Positions 1 through 7,835 of a stretch of 64,000 nucleotides of DNA are shown here, one piece after another. The position numbers were made by a program, and so were the translations under genes. Source of the stretch: Fodinibius roseus. GTDB lineage: Bacteria > Bacteroidota > Rhodothermia > Balneolales > Balneolaceae. The stretch covers positions 1 to 64,000 of the forward strand of contig NZ_FQUS01000002.1 in assembly GCF_900129315.1 (NCBI RefSeq), in the 5' to 3' direction. Under the pieces are notes generated by a model. It ran no database searches. It worked only from the letters and a program-made list of their open reading frames with translations, and was not told where the DNA came from. The number at the start of each line of letters is the position of its first letter. Within the stretch, counting starts at the first letter, position 1.

Positions 1-83
1 CCCGTTCCCATCCCGAACACGGCCGTGACCCTGCTCAGCGCCGATGGTACTGCCCTCAGGGCGGAAGCGTAGGTCCCCTCCTG
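1..83 (+). rRNA. rrf: 5S ribosomal RNA, 3' part
   Basis: The first bases match the conserved 5S core (CCGTTCCCATCCCGAACACG), followed by the loop E/helix IV region and a GTAGGTCCCCTCCTG-like 3' strand. The 5' part of the molecule is outside the window. The exact 3' end is estimated to within a few bases. An rRNA operon on the plus strand therefore lies immediately to the left. Confidence 0.93.
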
Positions 84-102
84 CTCCCTTTTTTTTCTCC
101 AC

Positions 103-137
103 GGCCCTTCATGGATTCCCCATGAAGGGCCTTTTTT
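103..137 (+). terminator. Rho-independent terminator of the rRNA operon
   Basis: A perfect 12-bp stem (GGCCCTTCATGG at 103-114 with CCATGAAGGGCC at 120-131) with a 5-base loop is followed by six T residues. It lies about 20 bases after the 5S end, which is where an rrn operon terminator is expected. Confidence 0.92.
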
Positions 138-259
138 GTTGCAGCAATACACCACAAACCTTTGAAGTCATACAAAGGTTTGTACCAATAAGTTCAAAAT
201 CAGTATATTATACTAAAGCCAAAGCTTATTTAGGCTTTTAAAAGAACAGGAAGGCTTTA

Positions 260-310
260 ATGAAAAAGCTTTTATTTTCAATTATGGGCATTATATATGG
301 AATTTTCTAA
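260..310 (+). other. possible 16-codon leader ORF overlapping the next gene
   Basis: The only good ribosome binding site before the acyl-CoA dehydrogenase, CAGGAAGG at 249-256, is placed for the ATG at 260, not for the gene's own ATG at 297. The frame from 260 reads MKKLLFSIMGIIYGIF and stops at 308-310, overlapping the start of the downstream gene by 14 bases in another frame. It could couple translation of the two frames, or be chance. There is no other coding evidence. Confidence 0.3.
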
Positions 311-1811
311 GTTTATTAGTCGATATAAGACGAAACTGAATGAGCTGTTTAATAAGGAAGAAGATATTAATGAGCTCAGTTTAAGCCGGGGACTGCCTGA
401 GGATATCTTCCAGCAGGTGATGGAATGCAAGCCGCTCAGCGTGTTTATCCCGAAAGAATACGGGGGACGTGGCGCTCTCACCCATGAGGCGCTGGCCCTG
501 TTGGAAGCAAGCTCATATGAATCGCTTCCGCTCTCCCTGATGATGGGAATAAACGGCGCCCTTTTTTTACAGCCCGTTGCAAACTATGGGTCCGAAGAAA
601 TCAAGAAGCCTATATTTGATCGGTTTCTCAATGAACAAAATATGGGGGGACTGATGATTACGGAGCCCGATTTCGGATCGGATGCCCTTCGTATGGAAAC
701 TTCTTTTGACAAGGTTCAAAATGGAGACGATATTGTGTATAACGTCAAGGGAACGAAGCATTGGGCCGGGTTAACAGGTGCCGCTGATTTCTGGCTTATT
801 ACTGCCCGGAGAAAAAGTAATTCCGGGAAGTTAGGCCGTGATATCGGCTTTTTTATCCATGACAGTAAGCGGGGGGGCATAGAAGTAGAGGAGTATTACA
901 AGAATCTGGGACTATATATGCTTCCTTACGGCAGAAATAAAATCAACATTACAGTGCCTGAAGCCTACCGGCTACAGCCCAAATCAACAGGCATAAAAAT
1001 GATGTTGGATACCCTCCACAGAAGCCGTCTTCAGTTTCCGGGAATGGGTATTGGATTTCTCAAACGTATGATGGTTGAAGGAGTTACGCATTGCAAAGAT
1101 CGTTCGGTGGGGGGACAAAGTTTATTTAACTACGACCAGGTTAAAAAGCGACTCAACCGTTTACAGTCCTCTTTTACTGTTTGTTCGGCTATGTGTGCGT
1201 ATACCAGCAAAAATGTGCCGATAGACAAGGATGTATCCGGCATGGATATCGCTGCAAATACGATCAAAACTTATACGACAGATTTGATGCAGCAGGCAGC
1301 CCAGTCGTTGTTGCAGCTGACGGGAGCTAAAGGTTATCGTCTTGATCATATAGCGGGACGCGCCCTGATCGACAGCCGACCCTTTCAAATTTTTGAGGGA
1401 TCCAACGATATTCTGTATCAGCAAATTTCGGAATCCGTGCTGAAGCGGATGAGAAGGATGAAACTGGATAACTTGTATCAGTTTTTGAGTGACTTTAAGC
1501 TCACTGAGCGTGCTTCAGACTATTTTAGTGAGTTACTTGATTTTAAGATCGATAACAAACTCGCACAGGATCGACTCGTTGAATTGGGAAGAATACTCAG
1601 CAGAGTGATCTCACTGGAGTTTACGCTGCGGCTGAGCGATAAAGGTTTCAACCAGCAGCTGATTGAAAATACGATCCAAACGCTCCGGGGAGATGTGGAG
1701 CGGATGGTTACGACCTTTATCAATGAAAATGCGCCCGATGTGGTGGAAAATTATGAAGAATCCAGCTCCTGGCTTGAGTCGATTGCCCCCAAATACGCAC
1801 ATTCATCATAA
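297..1811 (+). CDS. acyl-CoA dehydrogenase family protein
   Basis: Likely FAD-dependent oxidation of an acyl-CoA thioester to the enoyl-CoA, with electrons passed to ETF. The 504-aa protein has the family order: helical N-domain (to about 115), beta-barrel middle domain with ITEPDFGSD at 121-129 and a GTKHWAG...AD segment at 152-164, then the C-terminal helical domain with IFEGSND at 365-371, where E367 is placed like the catalytic glutamate of the IYEGTNxIQ motif. The roughly 120 residues after that motif are longer than in short- and medium-chain enzymes of about 380 aa. The upstream frame is closed by a TGA at 261, so ATG 297 is the first available start, but it has no good Shine-Dalgarno of its own. 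The substrate cannot be told from sequence. It stands alone after the rRNA operon. Confidence 0.9.
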   Translation: MEFSKFISRYKTKLNELFNKEEDINELSLSRGLPEDIFQQVMECKPLSVFIPKEYGGRGALTHEALALLEASSYESLPLSLMMGINGALFLQPVANYGSEEIKKPIFDRFLNEQNMGGLMITEPDFGSDALRMETSFDKVQNGDDIVYNVKGTKHWAGLTGAADFWLITARRKSNSGKLGRDIGFFIHDSKRGGIEVEEYYKNLGLYMLPYGRNKINITVPEAYRLQPKSTGIKMMLDTLHRSRLQFPGMGIGFLKRMMVEGVTHCKDRSVGGQSLFNYDQVKKRLNRLQSSFTVCSAMCAYTSKNVPIDKDVSGMDIAANTIKTYTTDLMQQAAQSLLQLTGAKGYRLDHIAGRALIDSRPFQIFEGSNDILYQQISESVLKRMRRMKLDNLYQFLSDFKLTERASDYFSELLDFKIDNKLAQDRLVELGRILSRVISLEFTLRLSDKGFNQQLIENTIQTLRGDVERMVTTFINENAPDVVENYEESSSWLESIAPKYAHSS

Positions 1812-1823
1812 TGTTTAGTCATA

Positions 1824-1999
1824 GAGGCCTTTTGCCCACTCCTGCGGTATCATGCTGAATCATGACGGCAGTTCGAGGCGCTTCGTGTTCAGCATCAGTT
1901 ACAACGGGGTGTTAGATGCTGTAACTCTTATTGTTATCCGGATTTGCAGATCCCTTCCCGGGGATTCGAAAAGGAGTACACGCGTTTTGCAAAGACTTC
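1824..1999 (+). repeat. intergenic TIR repeat, diverged copy F
   Basis: The ends are inverted relatives: GAGGCCTTTTGC at 1824-1835 and GTTTTGCAAAGACTTC at 1984-1999. The right third (GGATTTGCAGATCCCTTCC, from 1940) lines up with the GGTTTTAAAATCCCTCCGG part of the copy at 24790-24925. It is longer than the other members (176 bp) and the left half is hardly alignable, so membership is tentative. It fills nearly the whole gap between the dehydrogenase and the sirtuin gene. Confidence 0.45.
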
Positions 2000-2028
2000 T
2001 TATAGAAATTCAATTCCATTAACTTAAT

Positions 2029-2715
2029 ATGGAGAAAATAGTTGTACTGACGGGTGCCGGAATGAGTGCCGATAGCGGACTCAAAACATTTCGTGATTCC
2101 GATGGCCTCTGGGAAGGACATGAGATAAGTCAGGTAGCAACCCCCCAGGCCTGGGAAAGAGATAGAGAACTGGTGCTTGATTTTTATAACCAACGCCGCA
2201 AACAGGCCTGTGAAGCCGATCCCCACCGGGGACATCAGGCGCTTGCAGAGCTTGAAGAGAAGTACGAGGTTACCATTATTACCCAAAATGTGGATTCCCT
2301 TCATGAACGGGCGGGGTCTACGGATGTCGTTCACCTGCATGGTGAGCTGTCCAAAGTTCGAAGCGAAGAAGATCCGTCGCTAATCTATGATATCGGGGGA
2401 GAGGCTGTTGAAGTGGGAGATACGGCTGAAGACGGCGCCCAGTTAAGGCCCCATGTGGTCTGGTTTGGCGAACCGGTGCCCCGGATGCAAAAAGCATCTG
2501 CAATCGTACCCGAAGCTGATATTTTGATGGTCATCGGTACCTCCCTGGTGGTATATCCGGCGGCGGGACTGACAGACCTGGCCCGGCCCGGAATACCGAA
2601 ATACATTATTGATCCCGCCAACCCCGAATTGGTCGATTATTCCGGGTGGAAGCATATCCGGAAAACCGCTGAAAAAGGGACGCCTCCCTTGGCGAGCGAA
2701 TTATTAGACAGGTAA
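2029..2715 (+). CDS. cobB: NAD-dependent protein deacylase, class III sirtuin without zinc cysteines
   Basis: Removes acyl groups from lysine using NAD+. Visible in the 228-aa protein are the NAD-binding GAGMSADSG (9-17), TQNVDSLHERAG (85-96), the catalytic histidine in HLHG (H104) and GTSLVVYPAAG (170-180). The YNQR motif (Y53, R56) corresponds to the Tyr/Arg pair that selects succinyl or malonyl lysine in class III enzymes such as CobB and SIRT5, so a desuccinylase activity is inferred. The four zinc-ligand cysteines expected between about 110 and 145 are absent; the only cysteine is C61. Loss of the tetrad also occurs in some other bacterial sirtuins. Starts at ATG 2029, 30 bases after the repeat. 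Confidence 0.93.
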   Translation: MEKIVVLTGAGMSADSGLKTFRDSDGLWEGHEISQVATPQAWERDRELVLDFYNQRRKQACEADPHRGHQALAELEEKYEVTIITQNVDSLHERAGSTDVVHLHGELSKVRSEEDPSLIYDIGGEAVEVGDTAEDGAQLRPHVVWFGEPVPRMQKASAIVPEADILMVIGTSLVVYPAAGLTDLARPGIPKYIIDPANPELVDYSGWKHIRKTAEKGTPPLASELLDR

Positions 2716-2761
2716 AGTAGTTTAGTGGTATCTGCAATCATTTTAATAGACTAAAAAGTTC

Positions 2762-3715
2762 ATGTCTGAAGATTATAAAGCAAGTGAAGAAGAGCAGGAA
2801 GTGTTAGAAAAGTACCTGCTGCAATTTTTAAACCTTGAGAAGCGATATCCCTTACTGCCGGGCATCGAAAACGAGGAAGCCATTGCCGGCCTGATGGGTA
2901 TTGAAAAAGATGAACTGTTGAAGCTGAGAGGCCGGTTCTCCGCAAATGCCAGGCAGGCTGCTGTTGAGATGCTGGAGGACCCGGAGGTTGCTGAGTGGAT
3001 CGAAGATCTTCCGTTTGAGGAAGGAGACACCATCGTGGCTCTGGGCGATTCCATTACCGATGACCTGCAAGGCTGGTTCCATATTTTTCAGCATGTACTG
3101 GAAATCGGATTGGACCAGCCGGACTTTACCTTCATTAACAGCGGCGTTTCCTATGATACTTCAACCGATGCCTTAAAGCGGCTGAATCGCGATGTGTTGG
3201 ACCATCAACCCGACTGGGTAATCGTAGCCCTGGGTACCTTTGACGCCCAGCGGTTGCATGTGGCGCCCGACCGGCCGCTGGTTTCGCTTGCCGACTACTG
3301 GGAAAACCTGAATACCATCGAGTCTGCGGTATCGGAGGTAACGGATAATCCGCTTATCTGGATGAGCCCTCCCCCCGTAATTCCTGAAATGCTGCAACAG
3401 ATCAGGCTTTTTAATTTTGACCTTTTTGAAGAAGATCTGAGCCGTATCCGGGAAATTCTTTCCGGCAAAAAAGGCTATATCGTCGATCCGCTTGGTGAAC
3501 GCATGCACGAAGAAGAAGGAGATCAGGAGCAGGAAGCGGGGGACGAAAGTGATCTTCCGGCGGCCTGGAACTACCTGAGTGACGGGCTGCATCCCTCGCT
3601 TTCGGGTCACGTCAATACCGTTAAAGAACTTATCCGCTTTTTAGCGTTAGCCAGGGATCCGGAAGAGGGGAGCAGTTTTGAAACGCCCGATGACTACAAA
3701 GGTGGAGAAGCTTAG
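2762..3715 (+). CDS. SGNH/GDSL-family hydrolase
   Basis: A serine esterase or lipase-like hydrolase of 317 aa with no signal peptide, so probably cytoplasmic. Block I is LGDSITD (94-100, nucleophile S97), and block V is DGLHPSLSGH (274-283), giving D274 and H277 of the catalytic triad. Block III is GTFDA near 158, a variant of GTND. The first 90 residues form an acidic helical extension not needed for the fold, and a Glu/Asp-rich stretch (248-264) interrupts the region before block V. It follows the sirtuin gene by 46 bp and may be co-transcribed. Substrate unknown. Confidence 0.85.
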   Translation: MSEDYKASEEEQEVLEKYLLQFLNLEKRYPLLPGIENEEAIAGLMGIEKDELLKLRGRFSANARQAAVEMLEDPEVAEWIEDLPFEEGDTIVALGDSITDDLQGWFHIFQHVLEIGLDQPDFTFINSGVSYDTSTDALKRLNRDVLDHQPDWVIVALGTFDAQRLHVAPDRPLVSLADYWENLNTIESAVSEVTDNPLIWMSPPPVIPEMLQQIRLFNFDLFEEDLSRIREILSGKKGYIVDPLGERMHEEEGDQEQEAGDESDLPAAWNYLSDGLHPSLSGHVNTVKELIRFLALARDPEEGSSFETPDDYKGGEA

Positions 3716-3932
3716 CCCGGGATCATTCTCTAAACAATTTGATTGTGTGCAAGGCGAAGTTGAACCAGGGAATAGAAATATAGACCATATACGTCGATTG
3801 CCTTTCGAAAAGACAACAACGTCGCCCACAAGTACATGTCGCAGTATTTTTCTGTCTTTCTCTCAAAGGTAAGCTTAATAATAATATGACATACATAAAG
3901 GTTATGTCGCATTCACGGCGAATAGTATGGAT

Positions 3933-4604
3933 TTAAAGGTTCACACTTACATTCATCACCGTCAAAGAAGGAGTCCAGGAAGTTGAAAGTGCATTGGCAG
4001 AAACCGTGGTCTGTTTAACCATGGAGGGACTGATCATCCCGATTTCTACGGACCTTGAAGCATTTTCGTAGGTGATGAATCCATCCACATTCGAAGGGCT
4101 GGGCGTAGAGGCCTGGCTAAAATCAGGTCCCTCTGCCAGGAAAAAGGCGTCAACCAGTCCAAAACCGAATCCGGCCCACGCCCCGATACCGGAGCCGTAT
4201 TGAAGGGCATCCGTCAGCGGTTCTTTGATGATCAGCGCTACGGAAGAGGCTATCAATGCCCCGCCTGCTGCTCCGTAAATAGTATCCAACAGTGGAATGA
4301 CAGAAGAGTTGGTAGCGTCGTTGAAGGTCCCGGAAAGATAAAACTGCTGGCCCTTGTCGATCAGGGAAACATCATGAATACCCACACCAATACCGTAGAG
4401 CGTCCCGCTCCCGAGCCCCACGCGTATCGGGCCGAATTTGTCGTTGTCCTGGAGCGCCATTGTGGCCCCACCAAGCAGCACGCCGTTAATAGCTCCGTTC
4501 AGGGTATTTTGGCCTACCAGCTTGATAGACTGTGCCTTTGATTGTTGAGGAAGAACGGAAACAAATAGTGCGAAAATAAACAGTAGCTGTAGATATCTTT
4601 TCAT
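3933..4604 (-). CDS. exported glycine-rich hypothetical protein
   Basis: I do not recognise a family. The 223-aa product begins with a clear Sec signal peptide (MKRYLQLLFIFALFVSVLPQ, cleavage probable after SKA near 24). The rest is rich in Gly, Ala and small hydrophobics, with segments around 35-60, 105-125 and 135-155 that could be short membrane or beta elements. No catalytic motif or charge cluster stands out. It may be an outer-membrane or periplasmic protein. It lies 63 bp downstream of the SDR gene on the same strand and could share its transcript. Confidence 0.7.
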   Translation of the reverse strand: MKRYLQLLFIFALFVSVLPQQSKAQSIKLVGQNTLNGAINGVLLGGATMALQDNDKFGPIRVGLGSGTLYGIGVGIHDVSLIDKGQQFYLSGTFNDATNSSVIPLLDTIYGAAGGALIASSVALIIKEPLTDALQYGSGIGAWAGFGFGLVDAFFLAEGPDFSQASTPSPSNVDGFITYENASRSVEIGMISPSMVKQTTVSANALSTSWTPSLTVMNVSVNL

Positions 4605-4667
4605 GTCTTGAAAGGTAATGGTTTTAATGTTAGCCGTATTTTAGGCAGATGCAGTATAATTCCAAAA

Positions 4668-5363
4668 TTATTCGGGATCTTCCAGGGCAACCGGTAAGAT
4701 CTTCCCATTATAAAAAGCAGACCCGTTGAGGGAAAAGTCTGCTATATACTCCCCCATTTCTTCGGGGGAGACGGGCGCCTTAATGCCGGGGAATGCCTGC
4801 TCCAGCATCTCGGTCTGTACAGCGCCGAGGCACAATGCATTAACACTGATTCCTTGTCCCCCAAGCTCCCTCGAAAGACATTCCGTTAAAATACTCAGGG
4901 CTCCTTTGGACACGCTGTAGGCCGAAAGCCCGGGAAATTTAGCACTTCCCTGGAACCCGCCCATGCTGCTGATGTTAATGATATGTGCATTTGTATTAAA
5001 GTGAGGCAGCAATTGTTTCGTAATATTTACGGCGCTAATCAGATTGCCTTCGATCTGAGCACGCCAATCTTTCAATGATAGGTCCTCAAACGGCTTGTTT
5101 ATAAGTGTGCCCGCATTATTGATGAGGATATCCACGCCCTCGAAAGTTGATGAAACAGTGCGAACAAGCTGATCCACGGCATCCTGGTCGGTCAAATCCG
5201 CGGGAATATCGGAAATAAAGGCGGGGTATTGTTGGCGTAGCCTTTTCAGTGGTCCCGCGGACCGCGCCACAGCCACCACCTGGTGACTCCGGTTTGCGAG
5301 CTGTTGACAGACTTCATAGCCGATTCCGCGGCTGGCTCCGGTAACAATAATAACTTTTGACAT
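4668..5363 (-). CDS. short-chain dehydrogenase/reductase (classical SDR, FabG-like)
   Basis: NAD(P)-dependent oxidoreductase of 231 aa. The Rossmann motif TGASRGIG is at 8-15, NNAG at 82-85, and the catalytic set is S132 or S133 (ISSMGG), Y149 and K153 in YSVSK. ARS at 33-35 after beta-2 suggests an NADP preference. It is close to 3-oxoacyl-ACP reductases, but the C-terminal end lacks the usual GG-x-G tail after ADF-LNGSAFYNG, so the substrate is uncertain. It is divergent from purF across a 341-bp gap. Confidence 0.88.
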   Translation of the reverse strand: MSKVIIVTGASRGIGYEVCQQLANRSHQVVAVARSAGPLKRLRQQYPAFISDIPADLTDQDAVDQLVRTVSSTFEGVDILINNAGTLINKPFEDLSLKDWRAQIEGNLISAVNITKQLLPHFNTNAHIINISSMGGFQGSAKFPGLSAYSVSKGALSILTECLSRELGGQGISVNALCLGAVQTEMLEQAFPGIKAPVSPEEMGEYIADFSLNGSAFYNGKILPVALEDPE

Positions 5364-5704
5364 AGAGGGCTTTTTGTTGGTGAAAGTAAGAAGACCACAG
5401 GGATCTCACAACGTATAATATAATTGCGTTTACATAGAAGGCAGGTATTGTTTCATAGGGTTTATTTGGACCAATCCATTTTGCTCCCCTGCCATGTCAT
5501 GGGAAAACCCGGCAGTCGGAAGCAGTGCATCAATATGATAAAAGGCATTCACAGGACGCTCCCGTCGAGCGGCTCACGATGTCTGGCATCCCGGTGTCCC
5601 GCAATATCGAATTGGTGTACTACCCATTTATTTTTGTTACTAATTCGCCGTCGATTTTATTAACTTTATGTCCATCGAAAATATATGACCACGCAAATAA
5701 ATTA
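5364..5704. other. divergent intergenic region between SDR and purF
   Basis: 341 bp that must hold promoters for both flanking genes. An open frame runs into purF from 5525 but encodes no family sequence ahead of residue 61, so it is not counted as coding. I see no recognisable purine riboswitch core or strong hairpin. The segment from about 5640 to 5700 is AT-rich and is the likeliest site of the purF promoter. Confidence 0.5.
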
Positions 5705-7207
5705 ATGATCGATAAGCCACGAGATTATTGCGGTATTTTTGGGATTCAAAATCATCCTGATGCAGCCCTCCTTTCTTATTACGGGCTACACGCCCTGCAG
5801 CACAGGGGACAGGAATCGGCTGGTATAGTAACATCTTATTTTGACGAAGAAAAAAAACGATGGGTGATGCCCGCCCATCGCGACTTTGGCTTGGTGTTGA
5901 AAGTCTTTGACGACCAGAAAATGTTCAAAAACGAGCTGAAGGGACGCGCTGCCATCGGCCATAACCGGTATTCCACCACCGGAGCCGCCCGGAATCCTGC
6001 CAACATACAACCCTTTCGCGTGCATTATCACAAAGGCAATATTGCCATCGGACATAACGGAAACCTCGCCAACGCCCAACAGCTTCGCAATCGCTTTCGG
6101 CAAGAAGGCGTGCTCTTTCAGAGTACCTCTGATACCGAACTGATTCTGCACCTGATATCCCACAGCCAGAAGGCCACACAGATTGAGCAGGTACTGGATG
6201 CGCTCGAGCAGATTGAGGGAGCGTACAGCCTGGTGATGCTTACCGATGACAAGCTGATTGCGGTTCGTGATCCCAATGGATTTCGTCCCCTGGCCCTCGG
6301 CAAGGTAGACGGCAGTTACTGCATAGCCAGCGAAACCTGTGCTTTTGACATCATCGATGCCGAGTATATTCGCGATATTGACCCGGGCGAGGTGCTGGTG
6401 ATCGACCAGGAAGCCGGCAGCGACTCGGAGCCGGATTCCTATCATCTCGAACCGGAATACGGGACCGATACCAGCCAGTGTATTTTTGAATACGTCTATT
6501 TTTCTCGTCCCGACAGCAAGATTTTTGGCGAGAATGTGGATAAAGTACGCCGAAATCTCGGGAAACACCTGGCCAAAGAGCATCCGATCAGTGAAGTCGT
6601 CCGCAGGGATACCGGCGACACCAAGCCGATTGTTATTTCGGTACCCGATTCCAGCAATACGGCGGCATTGGGGTATGTGCATGAAAACCAAAAACTGGGC
6701 TACGAATGTAAATTTGAGATCGGCTTGATTCGCAATCACTATGTAGGCAGAACATTTATTTCGCCCGGACAAAAATCCCGGGAGCAGAAAGTGCGGACGA
6801 AGTTTAACACGGTCAAAGGCGTTATTGAGGGTCGTTCGGTCATTATTGTCGATGATTCCATTGTCCGGGGGACGACCTCGCGGTACCTGGTGAACATGAT
6901 CCGCCAGGCGAATCCCGCCGAAGTACACTTTCTGGTGAGTTCGCCGCCGGTTATCGGTCCCTGTTTTTACGGGCTGGATTTTCCCGATCCCAAAGAGCTG
7001 ATCGCCAATCGATACGGTCGCGATATCGATGCAATGGCAAGAGAGATCGGAGTTGACAGTCTTCGTTATTTATCCGCGAAGGGATTGGTTGAGGCGGTCA
7101 GGGAATCGAATCCTTCCTCCGGCGGTTACTGTACCGCCTGCTTTACGGAAGATTACCCGGTGCCGGTCAATTTCGGAATTGGGAAAGAAGAAAATGAGAT
7201 TGTTTGA
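5705..7207 (+). CDS. purF: amidophosphoribosyltransferase, [4Fe-4S] type
   Basis: Catalyses the first committed step of purine synthesis, PRPP plus glutamine to 5-phosphoribosylamine. The 500-aa protein has an N-terminal Ntn glutaminase (nucleophile C9 in YCGIFG, HRGQESAG at 33-40, GHNGNLAN at 116-123) and a C-terminal PRTase domain with VIIVDDSIVRGTT at 379-391. C259, C420, C476 and C479 sit in the four positions that bind the iron-sulfur cluster in the Bacillus enzyme. C9 must be exposed by removal of an 8-residue propeptide. The ATG at 5705 is chosen because homology begins there, although the frame is open further upstream. The stop overlaps the engB start (TGATG). Confidence 0.96.
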   Translation: MIDKPRDYCGIFGIQNHPDAALLSYYGLHALQHRGQESAGIVTSYFDEEKKRWVMPAHRDFGLVLKVFDDQKMFKNELKGRAAIGHNRYSTTGAARNPANIQPFRVHYHKGNIAIGHNGNLANAQQLRNRFRQEGVLFQSTSDTELILHLISHSQKATQIEQVLDALEQIEGAYSLVMLTDDKLIAVRDPNGFRPLALGKVDGSYCIASETCAFDIIDAEYIRDIDPGEVLVIDQEAGSDSEPDSYHLEPEYGTDTSQCIFEYVYFSRPDSKIFGENVDKVRRNLGKHLAKEHPISEVVRRDTGDTKPIVISVPDSSNTAALGYVHENQKLGYECKFEIGLIRNHYVGRTFISPGQKSREQKVRTKFNTVKGVIEGRSVIIVDDSIVRGTTSRYLVNMIRQANPAEVHFLVSSPPVIGPCFYGLDFPDPKELIANRYGRDIDAMAREIGVDSLRYLSAKGLVEAVRESNPSSGGYCTACFTEDYPVPVNFGIGKEENEIV

Positions 7208-7794
7208 TGGAGTTTAAAAAAGCCCATTTCGTAACCGGTGCTCCTTCCCTGGACGTATGCCCGGATGCCTACTATCCTGAAATCTGTTTGGCCGGACGCT
7301 CGAATGTGGGAAAATCGTCGCTTATAAACGCGCTGGTCAATCACAAGGGGCTGGCCCGGACCAGTAACACGCCGGGAAAGACGCAGCAGATGAACTACTA
7401 CCTGGTAGATGACAAGGCCTACCTGGTGGACCTGCCCGGCTTTGGGTATGCCAAAGTATCCAAAAAGGAGCGGGAGCGATGGGGCCGGGATATCCGTGAA
7501 TACCTGTTGGAGCGGACTACCCTGCGACTGGTGGTCCACCTGGTGGATATCCGCCACAAGCCCAGCAAGCTGGATGAAGAATTTTTTTACTGGCTCGGTG
7601 CCAATCGTCTCCCGTTCATCGTCGTATTGAGCAAAGGCGATAAAATTTCCCGCAATAAGCGCCAGCAGTCCAAAGCACGGGTCAAGCGCATTTTAGATGA
7701 AATGAATATAGAAGTACCTATTGTTATAAGTTCCGTAAAAGAGGATATAGGTACCAGCGAAGTAAAAGACTTGATATCTGAATTTGTATCGTGA
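7207..7794 (+). CDS. engB: ribosome biogenesis GTPase EngB/YsxC
   Basis: A small GTPase needed for 50S subunit assembly. In 195 aa it shows G1 GRSNVGKSS (30-38), the G2 threonine in NTPGKTQ (54-60), G3 DLPGFG (75-80), and a G4 that reads LSKGDK rather than the usual TKxD. Length fits the family. The ATG at 7207 overlaps the purF TGA by one base, a sign of translational coupling. A TTG one codon earlier is less likely. Its pairing with purF is probably shared transcription rather than shared function. Confidence 0.95.
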   Translation: MEFKKAHFVTGAPSLDVCPDAYYPEICLAGRSNVGKSSLINALVNHKGLARTSNTPGKTQQMNYYLVDDKAYLVDLPGFGYAKVSKKERERWGRDIREYLLERTTLRLVVHLVDIRHKPSKLDEEFFYWLGANRLPFIVVLSKGDKISRNKRQQSKARVKRILDEMNIEVPIVISSVKEDIGTSEVKDLISEFVS

Positions 7795-7835
7795 TATAAA
7801 TATAAAACCTAACGTTAAACGTATAATCGATCTCC

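Noticed and set aside
3716-3932. Gap with GTTGAACC and ATATAGACCATATAC text somewhat like the repeat interior
   Set aside because: Ends are not convincing inverted repeats of the family type; similarity is too weak to call by eye.
5525-5704. 60-residue N-terminal extension of purF
   Set aside because: Not family-like; the ATG at 5705 gives the expected short propeptide before the catalytic Cys.
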